From: Photorhabdus asymbiotica
Lineage (GTDB): Bacteria; Pseudomonadota; Gammaproteobacteria; Enterobacterales; Enterobacteriaceae
Assembly: GCF_003634575.1 (NCBI RefSeq)
Contig: NZ_RBLJ01000005.1
Coordinates: 248,001-312,000 of the forward strand
Direction of reading: 5' to 3'
DNA length: 64,000 bases
In this document: positions 10,058 to 18,838 of the stretch, one piece after another
How positions within the stretch are numbered: position 1 is the stretch's first letter
Layout of the letters: every line of letters starts with the position of its first letter
Notes under the pieces: generated by a model
What the model saw: the letters and a program-made list of their open reading frames with translations, nothing else
Told to the model about the DNA's origin: nothing
Databases searched by the model: none
Position numbers and translations under genes: made by a program

Positions 10058-10210
10058 AAACTTTGCCTCAGGCATTTAGAAATGGCGCGCTATTGTACAC
10101 ACATTAGTCGAAGGACTAAACAGGATCACAATAATCTATTCTTAACAACTTGGCACCTATGGAATTGTGATCCTTTTCACGCCCATAAACAGACGCATCC
10201 TCAGCACAAA

Positions 10211-10259
10211 TGCACTAACATGGTGCGCGATAGTAACATAATTGCACCAATATGGTGCT
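10211..10259 (+). promoter_or_regulatory. Two NtrC enhancer sites upstream of glnA
   Basis: TGCACTAACATGGTGCG (10211-10227) and TGCACCAATATGGTGCT (10243-10259) match the NtrC dyad consensus TGCAC-N7-GGTGCA. Their centres are 32 bp apart, three helical turns, and they lie about 75-120 bp upstream of the sigma-54 promoter, the same arrangement as the E. coli glnAp2 enhancer. Confidence 0.9.
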
Positions 10260-10331
10260 TATTCCCTAAGAATAAGGATATCCCGTCATGGGCATACCCA
10301 TAACACAGTATATTGCAAGGTGTTAGAAAGT

Positions 10332-10347
10332 TGGCACGTTTTTCGCA
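10332..10347 (+). promoter_or_regulatory. Sigma-54 promoter of glnA (glnAp2 type)
   Basis: TGGCACG-TTTT-TCGCA matches the -24/-12 sigma-54 consensus (TGGCAC-N5-TTGCA); E. coli glnAp2 has a similar imperfect -12 element. It lies about 135 bp before the glnA start. Confidence 0.88.
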
Positions 10348-10482
10348 ATTCATTCACAAACACGTAATAGTTTGCAAACGAGTAAATAGCCTTGTTAAGG
10401 TAAAAAATGATATCGCTGTGTTTTCTTTAAGTCTTATCACGACCATTTTATCAAGACCGACACAAACCAGGAGAAACCGAGT

Positions 10483-11892
10483 ATGTCCGCTGAACATGTT
10501 TTAACCATGATTGAAGAGCATCAGGTGAAGTTTATTGATTTGCGTTTCACTGATACCAAAGGCAAAGAACAACATATGACCATTCCTGCTCATCAGGTTA
10601 ATGCGGACTTCTTCGAAGATGGCAAAATGTTCGATGGTTCCTCAATTGGCGGGTGGAAAGGCATTAACGAATCGGACATGGTGCTGATGCCAGATCCAAG
10701 TACAGCCATGCTTGATCCATTCTTTGATGATGCCACGCTGATCCTGCGTTGCGACATCCTGGAACCAGGCACCATGCAAGGCTATGACCGTGACCCTCGT
10801 TCCATATCCAAACGTGCTGAAGATTTCCTGCGTTCAAGCGGAATTGCAGATACCGTCCTGTGTGGACCGGAACCTGAATTTTTCCTGTTTGATGACGTGC
10901 GCTTTGGCAGTTCTATGTCCGGTTCTTATTATCATATTGACGATATCGAAGCCGCTTGGAACTCTGGGACTCGATACGAAGGTGGTAACAAAGGCCATCG
11001 ACCCGCGGTAAAAGGTGGTTATGCCCCAATGCCTCCCGTTGATTCTTCCCAGGATTTACGTTCTGCTATGTGCCTGACAATGGAAGAAATGGGACTGGTC
11101 GTAGAAGCTCACCATCATGAAGTTGGCACAGCTGGTCAAAATGAAATCGCGACCCGCTTCAACACCATGACCAAGAAAGCTGACGAAACTCAGATTTACA
11201 AATACGTCGTGCATAATGTGGCGCACAATTTTGGCAAGACTGCCACCTTTATGCCAAAGCCGCTGGTTGGCGATAATGGCTCCGGTATGCATTGCCATAT
11301 GTCCCTATCCAAAAATGGCACTAACCTGTTTGCTGGGGACAAATACGGTGGCCTATCCGAACTGGCGCTGTTCTACATCGGCGGTATTATCAAACATGCC
11401 CGTGCCCTAAACGCGTTTACCAACCCGACAACCAACTCTTATAAACGTCTGGTTCCGGGCTATGAAGCACCCGTTATGCTGGCCTACTCTGCCCGTAACC
11501 GTTCTGCATCTATCCGTATTCCGGTTGTGGCAAGCACCAAGGCTCGCCGAATTGAAATACGCTTCCCGGACCCAGCAGCTAACCCTTATCTGGCTTTTGC
11601 TGCTCAGTTGATGGCTGGTCTTGATGGTATTATCAACAAAATCCATCCGGGTGATGCAATGGATAAAAACTTATATGACCTACCACCGGAAGAAGCCAAA
11701 GAGATTCCAACTGTCGCTTCTTCTCTGGATGAAGCATTGGCAGCCCTGGATACCGACCGCGAGTTCTTGACCCGTGGTGGTGTATTCACCGACGACGCCA
11801 TTGATGCTTATATTGAATTGAAAAACAGTGAAATGGAACGTGTCCGTCTGACACCACATCCACTGGAGTTTGAACTGTATTACAGTGTGTAA
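10483..11892 (+). CDS. glnA: Glutamine synthetase, type I
   Basis: ATP-dependent condensation of glutamate and ammonia; dodecameric GSI-beta enzyme. 469 aa, the E. coli length. Visible signatures: the N-terminal [10 protein letters not shown] and FDGSSI segments, the ATP-site region [17 protein letters not shown], and the adenylylation-loop tyrosine in [17 protein letters not shown] is preceded by CAGGAGAAA. Upstream lie two NtrC enhancers and a sigma-54 promoter; downstream a hairpin at 11943 separates it from glnL, giving the glnA-glnL-glnG (glnALG) operon under nitrogen control. Confidence 0.98.
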   Translation: MSAEHVLTMIEEHQVKFIDLRFTDTKGKEQHMTIPAHQVNADFFEDGKMFDGSSIGGWKGINESDMVLMPDPSTAMLDPFFDDATLILRCDILEPGTMQGYDRDPRSISKRAEDFLRSSGIADTVLCGPEPEFFLFDDVRFGSSMSGSYYHIDDIEAAWNSGTRYEGGNKGHRPAVKGGYAPMPPVDSSQDLRSAMCLTMEEMGLVVEAHHHEVGTAGQNEIATRFNTMTKKADETQIYKYVVHNVAHNFGKTATFMPKPLVGDNGSGMHCHMSLSKNGTNLFAGDKYGGLSELALFYIGGIIKHARALNAFTNPTTNSYKRLVPGYEAPVMLAYSARNRSASIRIPVVASTKARRIEIRFPDPAANPYLAFAAQLMAGLDGIINKIHPGDAMDKNLYDLPPEEAKEIPTVASSLDEALAALDTDREFLTRGGVFTDDAIDAYIELKNSEMERVRLTPHPLEFELYYSV

Positions 11893-11942
11893 ATTAGCAG
11901 CGCCATTCCTGCTGATCATTTTTTGTTGCCGTGAAACCTTTA

Positions 11943-11967
11943 GCCCATCCCCGGATGGGCCCTTTTC
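11943..11967 (+). terminator. glnA-glnL intercistronic terminator
   Basis: Stem GCCCATCC / GGATGGGC with a 2-base loop followed by CCTTTTCCC. Probably a partial terminator that lowers glnLG relative to glnA. Confidence 0.8.
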
Positions 11968-12019
11968 CCTCTTTCCGAGTTCAGGCTTTTGCTAGGTTTT
12001 ACGCTCGAACATGATACAG

Positions 12020-12036
12020 TGCACCAAAAAGGTGCA
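12020..12036 (+). promoter_or_regulatory. NtrC site at glnL promoter
   Basis: TGCACCAAAAAGGTGCA is a near-perfect NtrC dyad 13 bases before the glnL start codon. In E. coli the equivalent site at glnLp mediates repression of the local promoter by NtrC; the overlap with the ribosome binding site region suggests the same here. Confidence 0.85.
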
Positions 12037-12049
12037 GGAGTGTAACCAG

Positions 12050-13099
12050 ATGAAAACGGAAAATCTACCCGATACTGGGCAAATATTAAACTCACTCATT
12101 AACAGTGTGCTGGTACTGGATACCGACCTTGTGATCCGTTATGCCAACCATTCAGCGCTGCAATTATTAGCTCAGAGTGCCCGTAAACTATTTGGTACAC
12201 CTCTTCCGGTACTGTTTAGTTATTTTTCACTGGATACAGAATTGATGCGTTCCAGTCTGGTTAGTGGCCAGAGTTTTACTGATAACGAAGTGACATTAGT
12301 GGTTGATAACCGCTCTCACATCATGTCGCTCAGTGCCCAACCAATTTCCGAACAGTTCATTTTGTTGGAACTGGCGCCTATGGATAGTCAACGCCGGTTA
12401 AGCCAAGAGCAGGTACAACAAGCCCAACAAATAGCTGCACGGGAATTGGTTCGGGGGCTGGCACATGAAATCAAAAATCCCCTCGGTGGATTGAGGGGAG
12501 CCGCGCAATTACTTTCAAGAGCGCTGCCTGATCCTGCTCTACAGGAATACACCCAGGTGATCATTGAACAAGCCGATCGATTACGTCATTTGGTAGACAG
12601 ACTACTTGGGCCACAACACCCAGGCGAACAAATTAAGCAAAGCATCCATTATGTTGCTGAACGGGTCTATCAGTTAGTCTCACTGGAAATGCCGGATAAC
12701 GTGACACTGATAAAAGATTACGATCCCAGCCTGCCAGAACTGGCTCACTACCCTGATCAGATTGAACAAGTGTTGCTGAACATCACCCGTAATGCCTTGC
12801 AAGCTCTAGGAAAACAGGGGGGTTCTATTACCCTGCGTACCCGAACCGCCTTTCAGATCACTCTACATGGTAAGCGCTATCGCCTGGCCGCCAGAATTGA
12901 TGTAGCAGATAACGGGCCGGGTATCCCGCCACAGATACAGGACACCTTATTTTATCCAATGGTCAGTGCTCATGAAGGCGGAACCGGTCTTGGTCTATCC
13001 ATTGCCCGCAATTTGATAGATCAACACTCCGGCAAAATAGAATTTACCAGTTGGCCGGGGCACACAGAATTTTCCATCTACTTACCGATCAAGAAATAG
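12050..13099 (+). CDS. glnL: Nitrogen regulation sensor kinase/phosphatase NtrB
   Basis: Cytosolic histidine kinase that phosphorylates or dephosphorylates NtrC under control of PII. N-terminal PAS domain (about 10-120), H-box [12 protein letters not shown] with the phosphoacceptor His, N-box [10 protein letters not shown] and G-boxes DNGPGIPP and GGTGLGLSI. The frame is open upstream, but ATG at 12050 has CAGGAG 10 bases upstream and yields 349 aa, as in E. coli; the upstream region is occupied by the NtrC site. Confidence 0.96.
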   Translation: MKTENLPDTGQILNSLINSVLVLDTDLVIRYANHSALQLLAQSARKLFGTPLPVLFSYFSLDTELMRSSLVSGQSFTDNEVTLVVDNRSHIMSLSAQPISEQFILLELAPMDSQRRLSQEQVQQAQQIAARELVRGLAHEIKNPLGGLRGAAQLLSRALPDPALQEYTQVIIEQADRLRHLVDRLLGPQHPGEQIKQSIHYVAERVYQLVSLEMPDNVTLIKDYDPSLPELAHYPDQIEQVLLNITRNALQALGKQGGSITLRTRTAFQITLHGKRYRLAARIDVADNGPGIPPQIQDTLFYPMVSAHEGGTGLGLSIARNLIDQHSGKIEFTSWPGHTEFSIYLPIKK

Positions 13100-13108
13100 A
13101 GGATGACT

Positions 13109-14563
13109 ATGCAACCAGGAAAAATCTGGATCGTCGATGATGATAACTCAATCCGCTGGGTACTTGAGCGGGCATTAAGTAGCACTGGGATGGAATGCAG
13201 CTGTTTTACCGATGCTGACAGCGTACTCACCGCACTGGCGCAAAACACACCTGATGTACTGATTTCCGATATCCGTATGCCAGGGATGAATGGACTCAAC
13301 CTGCTGAATAATATCAAGCAGAGTAACCCATTACTGCCAGTCATCATTATGACTGCCCACTCTGATCTGGATGCCGCAGTCAGTGCCTACCAGCAAGGCG
13401 CTTTTGATTACCTGCCAAAACCCTTTGACATTGACGAAGCCGTCGCACTCATGGAGCGAGCGCTGAGCCATTCCCGTGAACAAAATCAGCCAACCAGAAA
13501 CCCGCAGGCAGTCACGCCAGTTTCCGACATGATAGGTGAAGCGCCTGCCATGCAGGACGTTTACCGTATCATTGGCCGTCTCTCCCGTTCTTCTATCAGC
13601 GTTCTGATTAATGGTGAATCTGGTACAGGAAAAGAATTGGTGGCCCACGCCCTGCATCGCCACAGTCCACGGGCTAATCAGCCATTTATTGCGCTCAATA
13701 TGGCAGCAATTCCTAAAGATTTGATTGAATCAGAGCTATTTGGTCATGAGAAAGGTGCTTTTACCGGTGCCAATCAGGTGCGTCATGGACGGTTTGAGCA
13801 AGCCAACCACGGCTCGCTGTTTCTTGATGAAATTGGTGATATGCCACTGGATATTCAAACTCGCCTGCTACGGGTATTAGCTGAAGGCCAGTTCTACCGG
13901 ATTGGCGGCTATGCCCCCGTGAAAGTGGATGTGAGAATCATCGCAGCAACCCATCAGGATCTAGAACGTTTAGTACAGAAAGGCAAATTCCGTGAAGATT
14001 TGTATCACCGCCTGAATGTTATTCGTATGCAATTACCCCCTCTACGTGACAGAGTAGAAGATATCCCTCGCCTGACTCGCCATTTCCTACAACAGACCGC
14101 GAAAGAACTGGGCGTAGAAACCAAGATTCTGCATCCCGACGCAGAAATGGCTTTAATGCGTTTACCCTGGCCGGGTAATGTCCGCCAGTTGGAAAACATC
14201 TGCCGTTGGCTGACAGTCATGGCGGCAAGCCAGGAAATATTGGTACAAGATTTACCCTCTGAATTATTTGAACTCCATCGTACCGAAACCGGCACAACAA
14301 TACCTGTCAATACAATACTTACAAGTCCAACACCTATAAATACAATGCAGGAAACTTGGCCGCAGCTACTTACTCATTGGGCCACAAATGCGTTGGAAAA
14401 TGGTCAGCAGGATCTACTATCTGAAGCATTACCGTTATTAGAGCGTACCTTACTCAACTGTGCGCTTAAACATACCAAAGGACATAAACAAGAGGCTGCC
14501 CGGTTGCTAGGTTGGGGACGCAACACAATTACACGAAAATTAAAAGAACTTGGGCTGGAGTAA
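13109..14563 (+). CDS. glnG: Nitrogen response regulator NtrC
   Basis: Sigma-54-dependent activator. Receiver domain with the phospho-acceptor in LISDIRMPGMNG, AAA+ domain with Walker A GESGTGKE, the sigma-54 contact GAFTGA, Walker B LFLDEIGD, and a C-terminal Fis-type HTH (GWGRNTITRKLKELGLE). Start ATG 13103 (MTMQPGK) or 13109 (MQPGK); the second aligns with E. coli MQRG and is used. The linker at about 395-425 (Thr/Pro-rich) is longer than in E. coli, giving 484 aa against 469. Starts 9 bases after glnL. Confidence 0.96.
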   Translation: MQPGKIWIVDDDNSIRWVLERALSSTGMECSCFTDADSVLTALAQNTPDVLISDIRMPGMNGLNLLNNIKQSNPLLPVIIMTAHSDLDAAVSAYQQGAFDYLPKPFDIDEAVALMERALSHSREQNQPTRNPQAVTPVSDMIGEAPAMQDVYRIIGRLSRSSISVLINGESGTGKELVAHALHRHSPRANQPFIALNMAAIPKDLIESELFGHEKGAFTGANQVRHGRFEQANHGSLFLDEIGDMPLDIQTRLLRVLAEGQFYRIGGYAPVKVDVRIIAATHQDLERLVQKGKFREDLYHRLNVIRMQLPPLRDRVEDIPRLTRHFLQQTAKELGVETKILHPDAEMALMRLPWPGNVRQLENICRWLTVMAASQEILVQDLPSELFELHRTETGTTIPVNTILTSPTPINTMQETWPQLLTHWATNALENGQQDLLSEALPLLERTLLNCALKHTKGHKQEAARLLGWGRNTITRKLKELGLE

Positions 14564-14565
14564 AG

Positions 14566-14581
14566 GAGATAATTATCTCCA
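14566..14581. terminator. Palindrome after glnG
   Basis: Perfect 16-base palindrome GGAGATAATTATCTCC 2 bases past the glnG stop codon, with no T-run; may be a 3'-end stability hairpin rather than a true terminator. Confidence 0.4.
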
Positions 14582-15015
14582 GCTTTATCACTATCTCATG
14601 GAATTTAATATAACAGAAATTCCGGCAGTAAAACCTCTCGATATAGAATAAGGGGCGTTATAATTGATTGACTGGTCGTATTACATCTGATAAAAATGTT
14701 ATCAAATGTGATTAACTTAGAATCAATCAAGAAATAAAATCGACAAAAGACAAGATTCAGCAGTATCACCCGCTAATTGAAAACTACAATTTTGTACACG
14801 TGAATAAAGCACATCTGAAAGAGTGGCGTTCACTGACAAGGACAAGTCCAATAACCTCATGCAACTGGTTGGAATGCAAGGCTCTCAGCCAACGTAGATG
14901 TATACAGTTACGTAACTCTGACTGAAGTTACGGGGATATTTTAAAAAAATCCTCAAAGAGGATCGCTGGCTTGAGGCTGTAAGGTTCGACAATACAGCAG
15001 CATATTGCGTCAATA
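14582..15015. other. Gene-free stretch after glnG
   Basis: 434 bases with no supportable ORF on either strand. The stretch 14750-14950 has fairly even base composition and may be a decayed gene, but I cannot name it. Confidence 0.4.
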
Positions 15016-15142
15016 TATACCCAATAAATTTCGAGTTGCAGCGCGGCGGCAAGTGAACGAATCCCCAGGAGCATAGATAACTTTGTGACTGGGGTGAGAG
15101 AAAGCAGCCAACAAAGCAGCAACTTGAAGGATGAAGGGTATA
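15016..15142 (+). repeat. ERIC element 2 (127 bp)
   Basis: 127 bp from TATACCC to GGGTATA with the ERIC core. It belongs to a second subfamily (arm 'aatttcgagttgcagcgcggcgg') shared with the copy at 57709. Confidence 0.92.
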
Positions 15143-15291
15143 AGTGCATTCTGGTAAGAAACCTAAAGAAATACACAATATTTCAAGCAACTGTTGTTAC
15201 CTAATCAAGTAAGCAAAAACCTAATTTTTTCACCGAATCACAATCTCCGTTGTGATTTAGATTCAGACTAATATTGTAAAGTTGGTTCAAG

Positions 15292-15636
15292 ATGATAAAG
15301 TTGTGCAGTATTATTTTTGGTGTCATTATATTTTATTCTCTTTTCGTTGGTATGATGCAAGTATTGTTGATAAATTTTTATATTTTCCGTGATTATTTTG
15401 GATGGTGGGAGATTCCAGCTAAAGTATCCGCAACTATAGCATCTGTTTACGTTTTTTACTTACTTTTTAATTTTTTACCTCTTATTATTGTTATTTTTAT
15501 ATGTAGTTTGGCTATAGTTGTCAATGTATGGCATTGGTCATTATGGACTTCGATATTTATATTTATTTGGCCGGTTATTGTTGTTTTTTTATATTGCATA
15601 CTCACCAAAAGACTGAAATATAATACATCAGACTGA
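15292..15636 (+). CDS. Hypothetical small membrane protein (114 aa)
   Basis: I do not recognise it. 114 aa with three or four long hydrophobic stretches (residues about 5-30, 45-62, 60-80, 85-105), rich in Ile, Phe, Val and Trp, and a short polar C-terminus (KRLKYNTSD). Codon use is very AT-rich compared with the glnALG genes. No clear Shine-Dalgarno before ATG at 15292. It could be a chance ORF in AT-rich DNA, but the composition is that of a real membrane protein. Confidence 0.4.
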   Translation: MIKLCSIIFGVIIFYSLFVGMMQVLLINFYIFRDYFGWWEIPAKVSATIASVYVFYLLFNFLPLIIVIFICSLAIVVNVWHWSLWTSIFIFIWPVIVVFLYCILTKRLKYNTSD

Positions 15637-16290
15637 TTTTTTAAAAAAATTAATTTGATGTGATATTCAATAATAATATAAATGATAAATCCAAGCATAT
15701 TAATGAAAATAGGAAAATTTAAATACGATTCAGAAAACGGGAAAACCCATTGGGTTTATGGAAACTATTCAATTAAAACCACCCATTAAATGAGTTTTTA
15801 ACTAAAAAGTAAAAAAATCTCGAAATCAGAATCGTTTTACAAGATTATTCTCTTTTACTTGCCCTTTTTTAAGGTTCGAAAATCTGCTTTTTTCAGTGGT
15901 TAATATCAGATAAAGGGGAAAAAATAGATACCATTAATGCCAAATTTTTAAAAGGTACAGAGTAACTAAAAACCCTGTTATGTTTAACATTTATCGGTGA
16001 TTCTATCCTTCGTTTATTCTAACATTTACCTGATATGCCATAACGATTTAAAAAATCGAATACAGAGACATTAAATATTTTATATAATAGGAGGATTCAA
16101 CCATAAGTAAAACCTTTTAAAATAAATCAGAGATAAAAAGAATATCATTCAAATAATAAGTTGATATTAAGGTGTTTTTTCTCCATTATTTTACAAAGCA
16201 AACTATAAAAAATAATAAAACGTATAACCCGGTTAATTTTTCAGGATTTAAATCCTGAAAAAGAGGTTGATTAAATTTAATAAAAATCAG
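15637..16290. other. Gene-free AT-rich spacer
   Basis: About 650 bases of very AT-rich sequence with many short poly-A and poly-T runs and no supportable ORF. A small inverted repeat (GAAAACCCATTGGGTTT) lies near 15740-15756. Confidence 0.5.
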
Positions 16291-16404
16291 ATGTTAAAAC
16301 AGTTAAAACAGTTAAAACAGTTAAAACAGTTAAAACAGTTAAAACAGTTAAAACAGTTAAAACAGTTAAAACAGTTAAAACAGTTAAAACAGTTAAAACA
16401 ATAG
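16291..16404 (+). repeat. 9-bp minisatellite, 12 copies, forming an ATG-(Leu-Lys-Gln)12-stop ORF
   Basis: The 9-mer TTAAAACAG is repeated without error 11 times from 16294, with a twelfth copy ending in A instead of G. It begins directly after an ATG (16291) and ends directly before a TAG (16402-16404), so the array is an in-frame ORF of M followed by twelve Leu-Lys-Gln units (37 aa). No good ribosome binding site is visible within 15 bases upstream. The unit length (a multiple of 3) and exact start and stop fit could be chance; a slippage-generated noncoding minisatellite is the null explanation. Confidence 0.9.
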
Positions 16405-16566
16405 GTTAAAAAAATGGTTTTTAATAGCAGTCTGAAACCGATCTATCATAAAAGTATCAGTGAAAAAAGGAACCAGATTTAATAACCTTTTCAACCGGGA
16501 AATAAATTTTTTTATAAACCAATTAAAAAGGTTAAAAATTTTTATTTAAAATCATGCTCTGAATAA

Positions 16567-17940
16567 TCAAATCACACTTGAAAACTGACGTAGACGAACC
16601 TGATGGCGCAAATAAATATCAAAACACATACAAATATTACGAATCAGTAACCGACCTCGTGGCATCACTTGAATCCGTTTTTCATTCACTTCAACCAGCC
16701 CATCTTCCGCCAATGGCACCAATAATTGCAAATCTTCGGCAAAATAATGGGTAAAGTTCAACCCATATTGTTGCTCAATATTGGCAAAATTTAGGCGGAA
16801 GTTACAGATCAGCGCCTTAATAACATCACGGCGAATACAATCATCCTGGGACAGGGTTAAACCACGCCATAAAGCATGTCCCTGTTTTTCCAATTCCACA
16901 TAATAGGTTTTTAACTCTTTCTGGTTTTGGGAATAACTATCGCCCAACAGACTAATCGCAGAAACGCCTATTCCCAGCAGATCACAATCTCCCTGCGTAG
17001 TATAACCCTGAAAATTGCGATGTAACTTCCCTTCCCGCTGAGCTACCGCTAGCTCATCATCCGGACGAGCAAAATGATCCATACCGATAAACTGGTAGCC
17101 ACTTCCTGTCAGGGTCGCAATTGTTTGCTGCAAAATATCCAGCTTTTGCTCAGCACTCGGTAAATCATGCTCTTTGATTTTACGCTGAGCCGCAAATAAA
17201 TTCGGCAAATGAGCATAATTGAAAATACTCATTCTATCCGGTGCTAACGCTAATACTCGCTCCAGAGTGAAAGCAAAACTTTCTGATGTCTGTTTCGGCA
17301 GGCCATAGATCAGATCAATACTGGTGGAATTGAAACCTGTTTCGCGGGCACGCGCTACCAAAGCAAAAATAAAGTCTTCATCCTGTTCACGATTAACCAG
17401 ACGCTGTACTTCTTTATTAAAGTCTTGCACTCCCATGCTCAGACGGTTAAAACCCTGATGGTGCAAGTGATCAATCATATCTAGTTCAATTTCACGCGGA
17501 TCAATTTCAATAGAAATTTCAGCATCTGGCAGAAAATCAAAATGGTCACGCAACACTCCCATCAATTTACTGATTTGGTCTTTATCAAGATAAGTTGGCG
17601 TACCTCCGCCCCAATGCATCTGGCTAACTTTACGGCCAGAAAACAGCTTTGAGCGCTCGCGGATTTCACGTTCAAGCAATTGCAGATATTGATCCACTTT
17701 ATGCTTCTGACGGGTTATCAGTTTATTACAACCACAGAAATAACAGAGCTTATGGCAAAACGGGATATGAATGTACAGAGAGAGCGGCCGTTCAGGGTAA
17801 AGGACAGCCGCCTGCATGAATGCTGCATTATCATACTGTTGATTGAATTCCAGCGCCGTAGGATATGAAGTATAACGGGGGCCGGAATAATTGTATTTCT
17901 GGATCAAAGGCAGATCCCAGACAATGGCTTGCTCAGACAC
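16567..17940 (-). CDS. hemN: Oxygen-independent coproporphyrinogen III dehydrogenase
   Basis: Radical SAM enzyme that decarboxylates coproporphyrinogen III to protoporphyrinogen IX without oxygen. The cluster cysteines C62, C66, C69 and the extra C71 (HIPFCHKLCYFCGC) are at E. coli numbering, followed by GGGTPTYL and the HemN C-terminal domain. 457 aa, matching E. coli. It starts with GTG at 17940; an AAGGA site precedes it, and the stop of the upstream 59-aa ORF is 2 bases away, so translation is probably coupled. Last gene of the yihI-orf59-hemN set. Confidence 0.97.
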   Translation of the reverse strand: MSEQAIVWDLPLIQKYNYSGPRYTSYPTALEFNQQYDNAAFMQAAVLYPERPLSLYIHIPFCHKLCYFCGCNKLITRQKHKVDQYLQLLEREIRERSKLFSGRKVSQMHWGGGTPTYLDKDQISKLMGVLRDHFDFLPDAEISIEIDPREIELDMIDHLHHQGFNRLSMGVQDFNKEVQRLVNREQDEDFIFALVARARETGFNSTSIDLIYGLPKQTSESFAFTLERVLALAPDRMSIFNYAHLPNLFAAQRKIKEHDLPSAEQKLDILQQTIATLTGSGYQFIGMDHFARPDDELAVAQREGKLHRNFQGYTTQGDCDLLGIGVSAISLLGDSYSQNQKELKTYYVELEKQGHALWRGLTLSQDDCIRRDVIKALICNFRLNFANIEQQYGLNFTHYFAEDLQLLVPLAEDGLVEVNEKRIQVMPRGRLLIRNICMCFDIYLRHQVRLRQFSSVI

Positions 17941-17942
17941 GC

Positions 17943-18122
17943 TTATTCCTTCCGATGTTTTTGCTCACCACAGCGTAACGCTTTCATGTGCTTGATATGT
18001 TGCACTGTAGTGATTCTGCGCAGCTGGGTTTTATACCGCGACAATCGCCATAGTTTACCCAATAACCATAACAAATAACATACTAATAGTATGGTTATTA
18101 GGATTAACCCGCCTTTGATCAT
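17943..18122 (-). CDS. Small single-pass membrane protein between yihI and hemN (59 aa)
   Basis: 59-aa ORF on the hemN strand: a hydrophobic N-terminal segment (residues 5-22, LILITILLVCYLLWLLG) followed by a strongly basic cytoplasmic tail (KLWRLSRYKTQLRR ... KHRKE). It starts 11 bases after the yihI stop and ends 2 bases before the hemN GTG, a tight operon fit that supports it being real. I do not recognise the family with confidence; a short relative of the DUF2489-type proteins reported near yihI/hemN in other gammaproteobacteria is possible. The Shine-Dalgarno is poor. Confidence 0.6.
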   Translation of the reverse strand: MIKGGLILITILLVCYLLWLLGKLWRLSRYKTQLRRITTVQHIKHMKALRCGEQKHRKE

Positions 18123-18133
18123 GGAAGATTGAA

Positions 18134-18646
18134 CTAGTTACCTTTCAGCAGTTGCATTATGTCATCCTGCTTCTCTTCTTCACTCTCTTCCTCATCCAGC
18201 TTAATCCCTAACTCTTCCATCAGGGCATCAATCCGATCCAGCGTCGTGTCAACATAAGTATTTTCTTCTTGAGACAACTTTTCGCCATTTTCCAGACGTT
18301 CCAACAATGCATCCAGACGATCATCGCTTTCCAGCATTGCCAGCTCTTCCTGCGGCGATATACGCGGTTTTATCTCGGTCTTCGGTTTAGTGGCGACTGG
18401 TTTCGTCGGTTGCTCTCCAATAATCAGTGGAACAGGCACCTTACTGCCAAGACGTGGATCAGATTGTTTCCTACTTGACTGATGCTTATCGCTGCTTCGC
18501 TCCTGATGGCGACTACCAGCCGGATTGCCACGATGTTTTTTCTGACGCTTACGAGCACGCCCTTCCGCATTTAGTTCTTCGCGACTTTTTCTTTTCTGTT
18601 TACCAGCCGATGCTCTCGCTGGTGCTTTTTTCTTTAACTGGTTCAT
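18134..18646 (-). CDS. yihI: Der GTPase-activating protein YihI
   Basis: Regulator of ribosome biogenesis that stimulates the GTPase Der (EngA). 170 aa, near the usual length. Low-complexity basic N-terminal half ([33 protein letters not shown]) and acidic C-terminal half with [15 protein letters not shown] and a Glu-rich end ([10 protein letters not shown]) are the family hallmarks. The basic region suggests RNA/ribosome contact. Upstream of orf59 and hemN on the same strand, as yihI-hemN are in E. coli. Confidence 0.93.
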   Translation of the reverse strand: MNQLKKKAPARASAGKQKRKSREELNAEGRARKRQKKHRGNPAGSRHQERSSDKHQSSRKQSDPRLGSKVPVPLIIGEQPTKPVATKPKTEIKPRISPQEELAMLESDDRLDALLERLENGEKLSQEENTYVDTTLDRIDALMEELGIKLDEEESEEEKQDDIMQLLKGN

Positions 18647-18838
18647 AGCCCGTTACTCAGTTTGGTTTATCAGGGTATTGCTGCGCCGGAATCTAACAGA
18701 AACCGCACGTATAGAAAAGCGCCGTGGACAACTCTTTATGTTTAATAAATGTAGCCAAAATTTTCTACCATTCATGCATGGTTTAACCATCAACGAATAT
18801 TCTATTAGCCTTGGCTTTTAATAAAATGATGAATCGAT

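Noticed and set aside
9701-10303. 200-codon frame antisense to typA
   Set aside because: Mirrors a highly conserved gene and runs through the glnA enhancer region; a shadow frame.
16200-16410. CRISPR-like reading of the repeat array
   Set aside because: Units are 9 bp and contiguous with no spacers; it is a minisatellite.
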